The notes under the pieces are model-generated. The model was given only the letters and a program-made list of their open reading frames with translations. It was not told the origin of the DNA and did not search any database. A program made the translations under genes and the position numbers. This document shows, one piece after another, positions 16,221-23,833 of a stretch of DNA of 64,000 nt. This stretch comes from Acidimicrobiaceae bacterium. Lineage in GTDB: Bacteria > Actinomycetota > Acidimicrobiia > Acidimicrobiales > UBA8190. The stretch lies in the NCBI GenBank assembly GCA_003151955.1, contig PLZB01000085.1, positions 34,167 through 98,166 on the forward strand. Direction: 5' to 3'. How positions within the stretch are numbered: position 1 is the stretch's first letter; each line of letters opens with the position of its first letter.

Positions 16221-16868
16221 TCAGACGGCGTCCGGCACCCGGCCGATCACGGTGACGAGGGGAGGGAGGACGACGGGGTCGTCGCCGGGGTCGACGCCGG
16301 TGAGGGAGGCGAGGTAATCGGCCACTGGCCCGGGACCGGCTCCGGCCGGGGCCTCGGCCCAGGCGTCGACCATCTCCAGGCCGGCCGGGACGACCAGGGC
16401 CGGGAGGAGGGCCCCGACGTCGGGGTGGCGGGCCCCGGGCATCGACATGGCCAGGCCGTCGATCCGGCCGGCCGAGGTGATGGGCTCCTGGGCCACCACC
16501 CAGCCCCCGGGGCGGACGGCCCCGGCCATCTTGGCCAGGACCAGGGCCGGGTCGATGACGTGCATGAGGAGGAACCGGCAGAAGGCCAGGTCGACGGGCT
16601 CGGGCAGGATGAGGTCCTCGGCGGCCTGGGTGATGGCCAGGACCTGGCTGAAGGCGGCGGCGGCCTGGGCCGCCTCGTCCCGGGCCCGGGGGTCGCTGTC
16701 GACGGCGTAGACCCGGCCGCCGCTCCCCACCATCTCGGCCAGGGCCACGGTCACGTCGCCCCCTCCGGCCCCGACGTCGACGCAGCGCCAGCCGGGCCCG
16801 AGGCCCAGCCGGTCGAGGGCGGTGGCGAGGGGACGGCGGTAGACGTCGTCGCGCAGGACCTGGGGCAC
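16221..16868 (-). CDS. class I SAM-dependent methyltransferase
   Basis: 215 residues with motif I VDVGAGGGDVT (about residues 30-40), an acidic residue ending strand 2 (YAVDSDP), and CRFLLMHV after strand 4. This is the fold of small-molecule methyltransferases of the UbiE/COQ5 type. It starts with GTG. The C-terminal third is Pro/Val-rich. The acceptor is unknown and there is no linked biosynthetic cluster. Confidence 0.82.
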   Translation of the reverse strand: MPQVLRDDVYRRPLATALDRLGLGPGWRCVDVGAGGGDVTVALAEMVGSGGRVYAVDSDPRARDEAAQAAAAFSQVLAITQAAEDLILPEPVDLAFCRFLLMHVIDPALVLAKMAGAVRPGGWVVAQEPITSAGRIDGLAMSMPGARHPDVGALLPALVVPAGLEMVDAWAEAPAGAGPGPVADYLASLTGVDPGDDPVVLPPLVTVIGRVPDAV

Positions 16869-16874
16869 GACCCG

Positions 16875-16880
16875 ACGCTA
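16875..16880 (-). promoter_or_regulatory. -10 element TAGCGT for the methyltransferase
   Basis: Minus-strand TAGCGT with a 6-base gap to the GTG at 16868. Confidence 0.5.
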
Positions 16881-16925
16881 CCCGGCCCCCGGTCGGGGCC
16901 GCATCGGGAACCCCCGCCGCATTGG

Positions 16926-16931
16926 TAGCCT
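16926..16931 (+). promoter_or_regulatory. -10 element TAGCCT for the 16939 gene
   Basis: TAGCCT, 7-base gap to the GTG at 16939. Confidence 0.5.
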
Positions 16932-16938
16932 GCCCCCC

Positions 16939-17376
16939 GTGAAGGTGACGATGCTCCTCTGCGACGCGGCCCAGGTGGCCGACGGCAAGCTCTACATCCT
17001 CGGCGGGGGCTGGTCCCTCACCGGGCCCGACCCCATGCCCTCGGCCATCGCCATGAAGGTCGACGTGGGCTGGACCGAGGCCGAGGTGGGCCACTTCTGG
17101 GTCCTCTACCTCGAGGACGCCGACGGCCGGCCCGTCATGGTCGAGACCCCCGAGGGGGCCCACCCCGTCGAGGTCCAGGGGGAGTTCCAGGTGGCCCGGC
17201 CCACCACCGTCCCCGAGGGGACCCCCATCGACGTGGCCCTGGCCGTCAACCTCGGCCCCCTCCCCCTCCTCCCCGGGAACCGGTTCACCTGGCGGCTCGC
17301 CATCGACGGGGAGTCCCGGGAGGACTGGGCCCTCAGCTTCACCACCCGGCCCTCACCCCCGCCCCCGGCCGCCTGA
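16939..17376 (+). CDS. conserved hypothetical protein (DUF6941-like)
   Basis: 145 residues predicted as a beta-sandwich. It opens with KVTMLLCDAAQVADGKLYILGGGW, which I recognise from a conserved bacterial family of unknown function, and ends with a Pro-rich tail (PSPPPPAA). There is no signal peptide or membrane segment. It lies 5 bases before the MaoC-type gene and is likely co-transcribed with it and mutY. No function can be assigned. Confidence 0.75.
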   Translation: MKVTMLLCDAAQVADGKLYILGGGWSLTGPDPMPSAIAMKVDVGWTEAEVGHFWVLYLEDADGRPVMVETPEGAHPVEVQGEFQVARPTTVPEGTPIDVALAVNLGPLPLLPGNRFTWRLAIDGESREDWALSFTTRPSPPPPAA

Positions 17377-17381
17377 CCGGC

Positions 17382-17894
17382 ATGACGACCTACGACCGCC
17401 CCTTCGGCCGCCACCTCGAGGACTTCGAGGTCGGTGACGTCTACCGGCACTGGCCCGGGAAGACGATCACCGAGTTCGACGACCACCTCTTCTGCATGAT
17501 GACGATGAACCACCACCCCCTCCACACCAACGAGTGGTTCGCCGAGAACGAGACGGTCCACAAGAAGAACGTCGTCGTCGGGAACCTCGTCTACTCGCTC
17601 GTCCTGGGGATGAGCGTCCCCGACGTGAGCGGGGCGGCCATCGCCAACCTCGAGGTCGAGTCCCTCATCCACCGGTTCCCCACCTTCCACGGGGACACCA
17701 TCTACGCCGAGACCCGGGTCCTGGCCGCGGCCGGGTCCTCCTCCAAGCCCGACCGGGGCATCGTCACGGTCGAGACGAAGGGCTTCAACCAGCGGGGCGA
17801 GGAGGTCTGCTACTTCCGCCGGAAGCTGATGGTCTGGAAGCGGGAGGCCGCCCCGGCCCGGCGGCGCCCCTACGGCGAGGACGTCTGGGATTGA
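17382..17894 (+). CDS. MaoC-family dehydratase (hot-dog fold)
   Basis: 170 residues with the MaoC hydratase features: FEVGDVYRHWPGKTITEFDDHLFC, the HHPLHTNEWFA region containing catalytic-type Asp/His residues, and VVVGNLVYSLVLGMSVP. Such enzymes reversibly hydrate 2-enoyl-CoA thioesters. The sequence resembles the mesaconyl-CoA hydratase/ beta-methylmalyl-CoA dehydratase-like branch. That would pair with the CitE-like lyase at 11687, but the two genes are not adjacent and the substrate is inferred. Its last codons overlap the TTG start of mutY. Confidence 0.82.
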   Translation: MTTYDRPFGRHLEDFEVGDVYRHWPGKTITEFDDHLFCMMTMNHHPLHTNEWFAENETVHKKNVVVGNLVYSLVLGMSVPDVSGAAIANLEVESLIHRFPTFHGDTIYAETRVLAAAGSSSKPDRGIVTVETKGFNQRGEEVCYFRRKLMVWKREAAPARRRPYGEDVWD

Positions 17895-18778
17895 CCGAGC
17901 CGCCGGGGCCGCTGGCCGGCCCGGCGCTGACGGCCCTCCGGCGGGCCGTCCTCCGGGTCGCTCCCACCCTCCGGGACCTCCCCTGGCGCCGGACCCGGGA
18001 TCCCTGGGCCGTCCTGGTGAGCGAGGTCATGCTCCAGCAGACCCAGGCCGGCAGGGTCGTCGGGCCCTGGACGGCCTTCCTCGACCGGTTCCCGACCCCG
18101 GCCGCCTGCGCCTCCGCCGGACCGGGCGACGTGATCCGGGCCTGGGCCGGCCTCGGCTACAACCGCCGGGCCCTCAACCTCCAGCGGGCCGCCCAGGCCG
18201 TCGACGACCGCCACGGGGGGAGCCTTCCCCGGGACCTCCCCGCCCTCCTGGCCCTGCCCGGGGTGGGCCCCTACACGGCCCGGGCCGTCCTCGCCTTCGC
18301 CTTCGAGGCCGACGCCGCCGTCGTCGACACCAACGTGGCCCGGGTCCTGGCCCGGGGTGTGGCCGGCTGTCCGCTGCGGGCCGCCGAGGCCCAGGATCTC
18401 GCCGACCACCTCCTCCCCCCCGGCCGGGCCTGGCTCTGGAACCAGTCGGTCATGGAGCTCGGGGCCACCTGCTGCACGGCCCGGGCCCCGGCCTGCCATC
18501 GCTGTCCCCTGGCCGACCGGTGCCCCTGGTCGGCGGCGGGCCGCCCGCCCCCCGACCCCTGGCGGCCGGCCACCGTCCAGCAGGCCTTCGAGGGTTCGGA
18601 CCGCCAGGGCCGGGGCCGGCTGGTGGCCGCCCTCCGGCTCGGCCCCCTTCCGGCCGCCGGCCAGCCCGCCGCGGCGGGCTGGCCCGACGACCCCGATCGG
18701 GCCTCCCGGGTGGCCCGGGCCCTGGTGGCCGAGGGCCTGGCCCGCCTCGACGGCCGGAACCGCCTCCATTTGGCATGA
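17891..18778 (+). CDS. mutY: A/G-specific adenine DNA glycosylase
   Basis: Removes adenine mispaired with 8-oxoguanine in base-excision repair. About 295 residues from a TTG start that overlaps the preceding stop (TTGA). Visible parts are the catalytic Glu45 in VSEVMLQQTQ, the helix-hairpin-helix LPGVGPYTARAVLAFAF (about 122-138) followed by catalytic Asp146 in VVDTNVARV, and the [4Fe-4S] cysteines C-x6-C-x2-C-x5-C ending in CHRCPLADRC. The C-terminus after the cluster is only about 85 residues and does not look like the Nudix-type 8-oxoG recognition domain of E. coli MutY. This is usual in short actinobacterial MutY proteins. The Fe-S cluster depends on a Suf system such as the one at 26-40 kb. 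Confidence 0.9.
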   Translation: MTEPPGPLAGPALTALRRAVLRVAPTLRDLPWRRTRDPWAVLVSEVMLQQTQAGRVVGPWTAFLDRFPTPAACASAGPGDVIRAWAGLGYNRRALNLQRAAQAVDDRHGGSLPRDLPALLALPGVGPYTARAVLAFAFEADAAVVDTNVARVLARGVAGCPLRAAEAQDLADHLLPPGRAWLWNQSVMELGATCCTARAPACHRCPLADRCPWSAAGRPPPDPWRPATVQQAFEGSDRQGRGRLVAALRLGPLPAAGQPAAAGWPDDPDRASRVARALVAEGLARLDGRNRLHLA

Positions 18779-18814
18779 TTGGCGCCTCCGGCCAACCAAT
18801 TCGGGCCCGACCGC

Positions 18815-18843
18815 TTGTCTCTTTGCCGGGATGGGCCTACGCT
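18815..18843 (+). promoter_or_regulatory. promoter of the acyl-ACP desaturase gene, leaderless
   Basis: TTGTCT (18815-18820) and TACGCT (18838-18843) are separated by 17 bases, an ideal spacing. The -10 hexamer ends 7 bases before the ATG at 18851, so the mRNA should start at or beside the start codon. Confidence 0.6.
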
Positions 18844-18850
18844 TGAGTTC

Positions 18851-19765
18851 ATGAACCCGGGGGGGATTCTCGACGAGCTTGCTCCGACCGTGGTGTCGCT
18901 CTACGAGCGGCACCTGTCGATGGCCAAGGAATGGTTCCCGCACCAGATGGTGCAGTGGTCCCGGGGTCAGGACTATGACCCCGAGTGGACCTGGTCGGCG
19001 GGGGACTTCCAGACCACCAAGGCCGTCCGCAGCGCCCTCTTCCTCAACCTCTTGACCGAGGACAATCTCCCCTTCTACACCCTGGCCCTCCACCGGACCT
19101 TCTCGGCCGACGGTGGGATCTGGGGGGAGTGGAGCCGGCGCTGGACCTCCGAGGAGGACCGCCATTCCACCGTCATCAGGGACTGGATCCACATCAACCG
19201 GGTCATCGACCCGGTTGCCCTCGAGCGGGCCCGGATGAAGCAGATCGGGGTGGGCTACTACCCCGACTACGCCACCAACGCCCTCGAGGGCCTCGTCTAC
19301 GTGAGCCTCCAGGAGCTGGCCACCCGGATCGCCCACCACAACACGGGCAAGCACATCGAGGACCCGGCCGGAAAGGCCATCCTGACCCGGGTGGCCGCCG
19401 ACGAGAACCTCCACTTCCTCTTCTACCGGGACCTGGCCACGGTGGCGCTCGAGCTGGACCCCAACGCCATGATGCCGGCCATGGCCCGGATGGTGAAGAC
19501 CTTCGAGATGCCCGGTACCGGCATCCCGGGCTTCGAGAAGCACTCCTACAACGTGGCCCTGGCCAAGATCTTCGACTACACCCAGTTCCACGACCAGGTC
19601 CTCGTCCCGGTGGTGCTCCGCCACTGGAAGATCGAGTCCCTCACCGGTCTCGACGACGGGGCCGAGCGGGCCCGGGACGAGATCCTGGCCCACATGGCGC
19701 TCGTGGCCGAGATGGGGGAGCGGTTCTCGAAGATCCGCCCCGTCGTCGCCCCCCAGTACGTCTGA
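18851..19765 (+). CDS. acyl-ACP desaturase (soluble di-iron, DesA-like)
   Basis: 304 residues of the stearoyl-ACP desaturase/ferritin-like di-iron family, which inserts a cis double bond into acyl-ACP using O2 and reduced ferredoxin. Iron ligands can be placed at Glu70 (LLTEDNLP), Glu102/His105 (SEEDRHS), Glu155 (LQELATRIAHH) and Glu185/His188 (ADENLHF). This gives the full two-fold EExxH-type set in a four-helix bundle. Such enzymes are found in mycobacteria and relatives (DesA1/DesA2). It is monocistronic with its own promoter. The reductase partner is not in the window. Confidence 0.9.
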   Translation: MNPGGILDELAPTVVSLYERHLSMAKEWFPHQMVQWSRGQDYDPEWTWSAGDFQTTKAVRSALFLNLLTEDNLPFYTLALHRTFSADGGIWGEWSRRWTSEEDRHSTVIRDWIHINRVIDPVALERARMKQIGVGYYPDYATNALEGLVYVSLQELATRIAHHNTGKHIEDPAGKAILTRVAADENLHFLFYRDLATVALELDPNAMMPAMARMVKTFEMPGTGIPGFEKHSYNVALAKIFDYTQFHDQVLVPVVLRHWKIESLTGLDDGAERARDEILAHMALVAEMGERFSKIRPVVAPQYV

Positions 19766-19783
19766 CCGGTCCCCGGGCGCCCC

Positions 19784-20653
19784 TCAGCGGCCCAGGAACT
19801 CCATGATCTCGGCGTTGACCCCGTCGGGCTTCTCCAGGTGGAGGAAGTGGCCGGCCCCCGACACGGTGACCTGCTCGGAGCCCTCGGCCAGGTAGGGGAG
19901 GACGTTCCCGACGGCGTCGATCCCGAGGCAGCCGTCGTCCTCCCCGTGGAGGTAGAGGGTGGGCTGGGGCGGGCTCCCGTTGGCGGCGTCCTGGGCGATC
20001 TGGTAGCGGGGGTCGTGGAGGGCGGGGTCGAACATGGCCCGGTAGTAGCCAATGGCGGCGGCCAGGTGCTCGGAGTCCCCCAGGGCCGCCTTGACCTGGG
20101 CCACGTCCCAGTCGGCGTCGTAGCCGGGGGACCAGTCGGCCCAGAGGTGGTCGAGGAAGGCGTAGCCGTTCATGGAGACGGCCGTCTCGGCCAGGGGGGA
20201 CTGGAAGAAGAAGATGTAGAAGCTCCGCCTGATCTGGGTGTAGCTGAAGAAGGACGTGGCCAGGGCCGAGAGGGGCGGCAGGGCCAGGGCCACCACCCGC
20301 CGCCACCGGTCCGGTTCCAGGCCGGCGGCGCCGAAGGTGGCGTGGGCCCCCCAGTCGTGGCCGATGATGACGGCCTCGTCGGTGCCCCCCAGGGCCTCGT
20401 GGAGGGAGCAGGCGTCCACGGCCAGGGCCCCGGTCTGGTAGTGGGACTCGGCCGGGAGGGCGGTGGGGGCATATCCCCGCATCCAGGGGGCCACGGCGTG
20501 GTAGCCGGCCCCGGCCAGGCTGGGGAAGAGGTGCCGCCAGGTCTGGGCCGTGTCGGGGAAGCCGTGGAGGCAGAGGGCCAGGGGGCCGTCGGGTGGGCCG
20601 GCCTCCAGGTAGGAGAACTCCACCCGGTTGGCCGTCACCGTCCGCAGGTCCAT
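19784..20653 (-). CDS. alpha/beta hydrolase, epoxide-hydrolase-like
   Basis: 289 residues with HGFPDTAQTW (oxyanion loop), nucleophile Asp in GHDWGAH, an acidic residue in HGEDDGCLG, and the catalytic His in GAGHFLHLEKPD. The DWG nucleophile context is that of soluble epoxide hydrolases and haloalkane dehalogenases rather than serine esterases. The cap domain contains SYTQIRRSFYIFFFQSP, whose tyrosines could be the epoxide-activating pair. Substrate is unknown. Confidence 0.82.
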   Translation of the reverse strand: MDLRTVTANRVEFSYLEAGPPDGPLALCLHGFPDTAQTWRHLFPSLAGAGYHAVAPWMRGYAPTALPAESHYQTGALAVDACSLHEALGGTDEAVIIGHDWGAHATFGAAGLEPDRWRRVVALALPPLSALATSFFSYTQIRRSFYIFFFQSPLAETAVSMNGYAFLDHLWADWSPGYDADWDVAQVKAALGDSEHLAAAIGYYRAMFDPALHDPRYQIAQDAANGSPPQPTLYLHGEDDGCLGIDAVGNVLPYLAEGSEQVTVSGAGHFLHLEKPDGVNAEIMEFLGR

Positions 20654-20659
20654 CGCCGA

Positions 20660-20665
20660 AGAGTA
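20660..20665 (-). promoter_or_regulatory. -10 element TACTCT for the 20653 gene
   Basis: Minus-strand TACTCT with a 6-base gap to the ATG at 20653. Confidence 0.5.
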
Positions 20666-20749
20666 GTCTCGGTTCCCTGAGTGGGGTCTTCCCGTCGGCG
20701 GGGTCCAGCCGGGGGGGAGGAGGATCCGGGAGGGGGTCGTCCGCTGCGA

Positions 20750-21595
20750 GTGAAGTTCTTCGGGGTCCGGGGTTCCTGTCCCTGTTCCAGCGATACCTAT
20801 CGCCGCTACGGGGGGAACACCTCCTGCGTCGTCGTCGAGCCCGACGACGGCCACCCCATCATCGTCGACCTCGGCACCGGACTCCGGCCCCTGGGCCAGG
20901 AGTGGGCCGCCTCCTACGGTCGGAGCGGGCCCCCGGAGATCACGGCCCTGCTGACCCATCTCCACTGGGACCACCTCATCGGGCTCCCCTTCTTCACCCC
21001 CATCCAGCAGCCCGGCGCCACCATGACCCTCTACGGCCCCCCCCAGGAGGGAGGCGGCCTCCAGGCCGCCATCGACCGGGTCGTCCAGCCCCCCTTCTTC
21101 CCGGTCGAGGTCAAGGAGCTCCACGGGGGCATCGACTTCCACGAGGTGGCCGACGACGACCTCGCCGTCGGCTCGGCCAAGATCCGGGTCCGGCTCGTCC
21201 CCCACCTCGGGACCACCCTGGGATTCCGGATCGAGGCCGACGGGGTCTCGGTGGCCTACGTCTCCGACCACCAGGCCCCCCACGACCTCGCCGGCATCGA
21301 CCCGGGCGTCCTCGACCTCTGTGACGGGGCCGACCTCGTCATCCACGACGCCCAGTACACCGGTCCGGAGTTCGCGGCCAAGGAGGCCTGGGGCCACTCC
21401 ACCGCGGCCTACGCCGTCCACGTGGCGGCCCAGGCCGGGGCCCGCCGGCTGGCCCTCTTCCACCACGACCCCGCCCACGGCGACGACGAGATCGACCGTC
21501 TCGTCGAGGAGGCGGGCCGGCTGCCCGCCGCGGCCCGTCTCGACGCGGTGGTGGGCGCCGCGGAAGGATTGACGCTCGAGCTCGGCCCCCACTGA
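20750..21595 (+). CDS. metallo-beta-lactamase-fold hydrolase (phosphodiesterase-like)
   Basis: About 281 residues. It opens with VKFFGVRGSCP and YGGNTSCV, typical of PhnP/cyclic-phosphodiesterase-like MBL proteins, then carries the metal motif THLHWDHLIGL (HxHxDH), His in VPHLGTT, Asp in YVSDHQAPH and a final His in ALFHHDPAHGD. It would hydrolyse a phosphodiester or similar bond with two metal ions. The GTG at 20750 was chosen because the family begins at this motif; the frame is open to 20681 with Gly/Arg-rich sequence that is unlikely to be translated. GGGAGGGGG lies 12 bases upstream. Confidence 0.82.
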   Translation: MKFFGVRGSCPCSSDTYRRYGGNTSCVVVEPDDGHPIIVDLGTGLRPLGQEWAASYGRSGPPEITALLTHLHWDHLIGLPFFTPIQQPGATMTLYGPPQEGGGLQAAIDRVVQPPFFPVEVKELHGGIDFHEVADDDLAVGSAKIRVRLVPHLGTTLGFRIEADGVSVAYVSDHQAPHDLAGIDPGVLDLCDGADLVIHDAQYTGPEFAAKEAWGHSTAAYAVHVAAQAGARRLALFHHDPAHGDDEIDRLVEEAGRLPAAARLDAVVGAAEGLTLELGPH

Positions 21596-21648
21596 CCCTC
21601 CGGCCGCGGCCCGGCGGCCGGCGGGCCCACATCAGGGAAGGTAGGGAG

Positions 21649-22134
21649 ATGAGCGCCACCAGCTTCGACACGGCCCGGTTCCGGGAGACCCTGGGGCACT
21701 TCGCCACCGGGGTGACCGTCGTCACGGCCACCGAGGAGGGGGAGCCGGTCGGCTTCACCTGCCAGTCCTTCTCCTCCCTCTCCCTCGATCCCCCCATGGT
21801 GGCCCTGGCCCCGGGGAAGAATTCGACGAGCTGGCCCCGGATCGCCGAGGCGGGCTCCTTCTGCGTCAACGTCCTCTCGTCCACCCAGGAGGCCCTGGCC
21901 CGGGACTTCGCCGTCACCGGGAGGGACAAGTTCGTCGGGGTGGGTTGGGAGCCGGGGGGCAACGGTGCCCCCCGCCTCCAGGGGGCCCTGGCCTGGATCG
22001 AGTGTGAGCTCCTCCTGGCCCACGACGCCGGGGACCACGAGATCGTCTTCGGCGAGGTGAGGGACATGGGCGTCAACCCCGGTTCCCCCCTCCTCTACTA
22101 CCGGGGGGGATTCGGCCGCTTCACCGTTGAGTAA
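21649..22134 (+). CDS. flavin reductase-like protein (FMN-binding split barrel)
   Basis: 161 residues: FRETLGHFATGVTVVTA and GFTCQSFSSLSLDPPMVA are hallmark motifs of the flavin reductase/HpaC-HsaB family, with GKNSTSWPRI and FCVNVLSSTQ further on. The protein would reduce FMN or FAD with NAD(P)H and supply it to a flavin-dependent monooxygenase, although some relatives are oxidoreductases in their own right. No monooxygenase is adjacent. A good GGAAGG/GGGAG ribosome site precedes the ATG. It is probably co-transcribed with the epimerase-like gene downstream. Confidence 0.85.
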   Translation: MSATSFDTARFRETLGHFATGVTVVTATEEGEPVGFTCQSFSSLSLDPPMVALAPGKNSTSWPRIAEAGSFCVNVLSSTQEALARDFAVTGRDKFVGVGWEPGGNGAPRLQGALAWIECELLLAHDAGDHEIVFGEVRDMGVNPGSPLLYYRGGFGRFTVE

Positions 22135-22137
22135 CCT
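22132..22137 (+). promoter_or_regulatory. -10 element TAACCT for the 22146 gene
   Basis: TAACCT overlaps the stop codon of the flavin reductase gene and ends 8 bases before the GTG at 22146. Confidence 0.35.
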
Positions 22138-22145
22138 GACGGCCC

Positions 22146-22697
22146 GTGCCCGCCATCATCCCCTCCGAGGTCATCGCCGACGTCATCGTGGTCGAGCCCG
22201 AGGCCCACGGTGACGAGCGGGGCCGGTTCGTCGAGACCTACCGCCGGAGCTGGTTCCCCCTGGGCCGGGAGATGCTCCAGGGGAATCGCTCCGAGAAGCA
22301 GGCCGGGGCCGTCGTCGGCCTCCACTACCACCTCCACCAGGCCGACTACTGGTACGTCCTGCGGGGCCGGGCCCGGGTGGTCCTCCACGATCTCCGGGTC
22401 GGCTCCCCCACGGTGGGGGCCACCCTCCAGCTCGACCTCGACGGGGCCGAGGACCGGGGGCTCTTCATCCCCCCCGGGGTGGCCCACGGCTTCGCCTCGC
22501 TCACCGACCTCCTCCTCTGCTACCTCGTCGACAGCTACTACAACCCCGCCGACGAGCTGGGCCTGGCCTGGGACGATCCCGCCGTCGGGGCCGACTGGGG
22601 CGTGACCGACCCCGTCCTGTCGGGCCGGGACGGCCAGAACCCCACGGCGGACGCCATAAACCCCGCCCTCCGACCCCACTACGGGCTCCGGACCTGA
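22146..22697 (+). CDS. dTDP-4-dehydrorhamnose 3,5-epimerase-related protein
   Basis: 183 residues with a cupin barrel: DERGRFVETYRRSWF, AVVGLHYHLHQADYW (the His of GLHYH is the catalytic-base position), VLRGRARVVLHDLRVGSP, and FIPPGVAHGFASLTD. True RmlC enzymes have VVRGLHYQ; here Arg is replaced by Val (AVVGLHYHLHQ). It may act on another nucleotide sugar or be a non-catalytic relative. No rml sugar genes are nearby. It starts with GTG. Confidence 0.75.
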   Translation: MPAIIPSEVIADVIVVEPEAHGDERGRFVETYRRSWFPLGREMLQGNRSEKQAGAVVGLHYHLHQADYWYVLRGRARVVLHDLRVGSPTVGATLQLDLDGAEDRGLFIPPGVAHGFASLTDLLLCYLVDSYYNPADELGLAWDDPAVGADWGVTDPVLSGRDGQNPTADAINPALRPHYGLRT

Positions 22698-22773
22698 CCT
22701 CCGGAGCGGTCCTCTTGGGACCGGTCCGGGACCCGCAGTACCGCTCGGGCCGTTCCTTGACTTGAATGGGGCT

Positions 22774-23811
22774 GTGTCCGGAGTCGTCTTCCTGGTGGTC
22801 GTGGGTGTGGTCGGGGTGGTCATCGCCGCCGTGGCCCGGCTGACCTGGCGCCAGGGCGGGGACGAGCGGTCCTCGGTCCGGGACTACCGCCAGACCCTCG
22901 ACACGCTCCGGACCATGTCCGGGAACGAGCCCCCCAAGTCCTCGGTCCGGCCCCCCGACAGCCGGATCCGGCCCTCGATCTCCCTGCCGGCCCCGGCCTC
23001 GGGGCTGGTCCGTCCCGTGGCCGCTCCCGTCCCCCGGCCCCGGACCGGGCCGCAGCCCGACCGGGCCGATGAGCATCCCGACGGGTCCACGGTCCCGGCC
23101 CCAGCGGATCTCGTCTTCGACGACGCCGTCGGGGGGCTCACGGCCCACTCCCCGGGCCAGGGGGATGTCACCGTGGCCATCTCCGACCTGGACTCCCCTC
23201 CCGGCCGGGTCCCCATCCTGGCCCCCTCCCGACCCCTGGGCCCCGGCCTCGGCCGTCCCCCGCTGGGCCGGCCCGGCTCGGGTCGACCCGGACCCGTCCC
23301 CCGGAGGGTCCGGGCCGCCGTCACCCTGACGGTGGCCGTCCTCGTCCTCGGGGGCGCCGTCGCCGGGGCCGTCCTCCTCACCGGGGGGACCACGACCCCG
23401 AGGGCCGGAGGCACGAGCAGCACCTCGGTCAGCGTCTCCACCACCCGGCCCCACACCCAGACCACCGTCCCGGCCAGCACGACCACCACGGTCCCGGCCG
23501 TCTTCCAGCCCGTCGCCAACGGGACGGCGGCGGCCACGGTGACCACCCCGGGGGCCAGCTACACCGTGGTCGTCTCGGTGACCCGGAGCTGCTGGATCGA
23601 GGCCAGGACCGTCCCCACCACGGGACCGGCCACCGTCCTCTCGGCCGGCTCGGCCCAACCGGGGGTGCCGGTCACCATCGCCGGCACCGGGACCGTCGCC
23701 GTCCAGATCGGGTCGTCCGGGGCCAGCCTGACCCTGAACGGGGTTCCCGTGGCCCTCGGCGACGCCTACCCCGCCCCCTTCGTCCTCACCTTCCAGCCCA
23801 ACACGGCCTGA
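22774..23811 (+). CDS. two-pass membrane protein with RodZ-like C-terminal domain
   Basis: About 345 residues. An N-terminal membrane helix (VVFLVVVGVVGVVIAAVARL) is followed by a Pro-rich cytoplasmic segment (about 40-175) and a second helix (VTLTVAVLVLGGAVAGAVLL). A Ser/Thr linker comes next, then a C-terminal beta domain of about 85 residues (YTVVVSVTRSCWIEARTV, GVPVTIAGTGTVAVQIGSSG, SLTLNGVPVAL). This resembles the DUF4115 domain at the end of RodZ, a cell-shape factor; the RodZ helix-turn-helix is absent. A TTG start at 22762 is an alternative; TTGAAT ends 6 bases before the GTG chosen here. Confidence 0.65.
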   Translation: MSGVVFLVVVGVVGVVIAAVARLTWRQGGDERSSVRDYRQTLDTLRTMSGNEPPKSSVRPPDSRIRPSISLPAPASGLVRPVAAPVPRPRTGPQPDRADEHPDGSTVPAPADLVFDDAVGGLTAHSPGQGDVTVAISDLDSPPGRVPILAPSRPLGPGLGRPPLGRPGSGRPGPVPRRVRAAVTLTVAVLVLGGAVAGAVLLTGGTTTPRAGGTSSTSVSVSTTRPHTQTTVPASTTTTVPAVFQPVANGTAAATVTTPGASYTVVVSVTRSCWIEARTVPTTGPATVLSAGSAQPGVPVTIAGTGTVAVQIGSSGASLTLNGVPVALGDAYPAPFVLTFQPNTA

Positions 23812-23833
23812 GAGAGGCCGGGCCCGGCCGGGC

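Noticed and set aside
16221..16868. The methyltransferase as a toxin partner of the XRE regulator
   Set aside because: It has full SAM-binding motifs, its own -10 element, and lies beyond the palindromic operator, so it is an independent gene.
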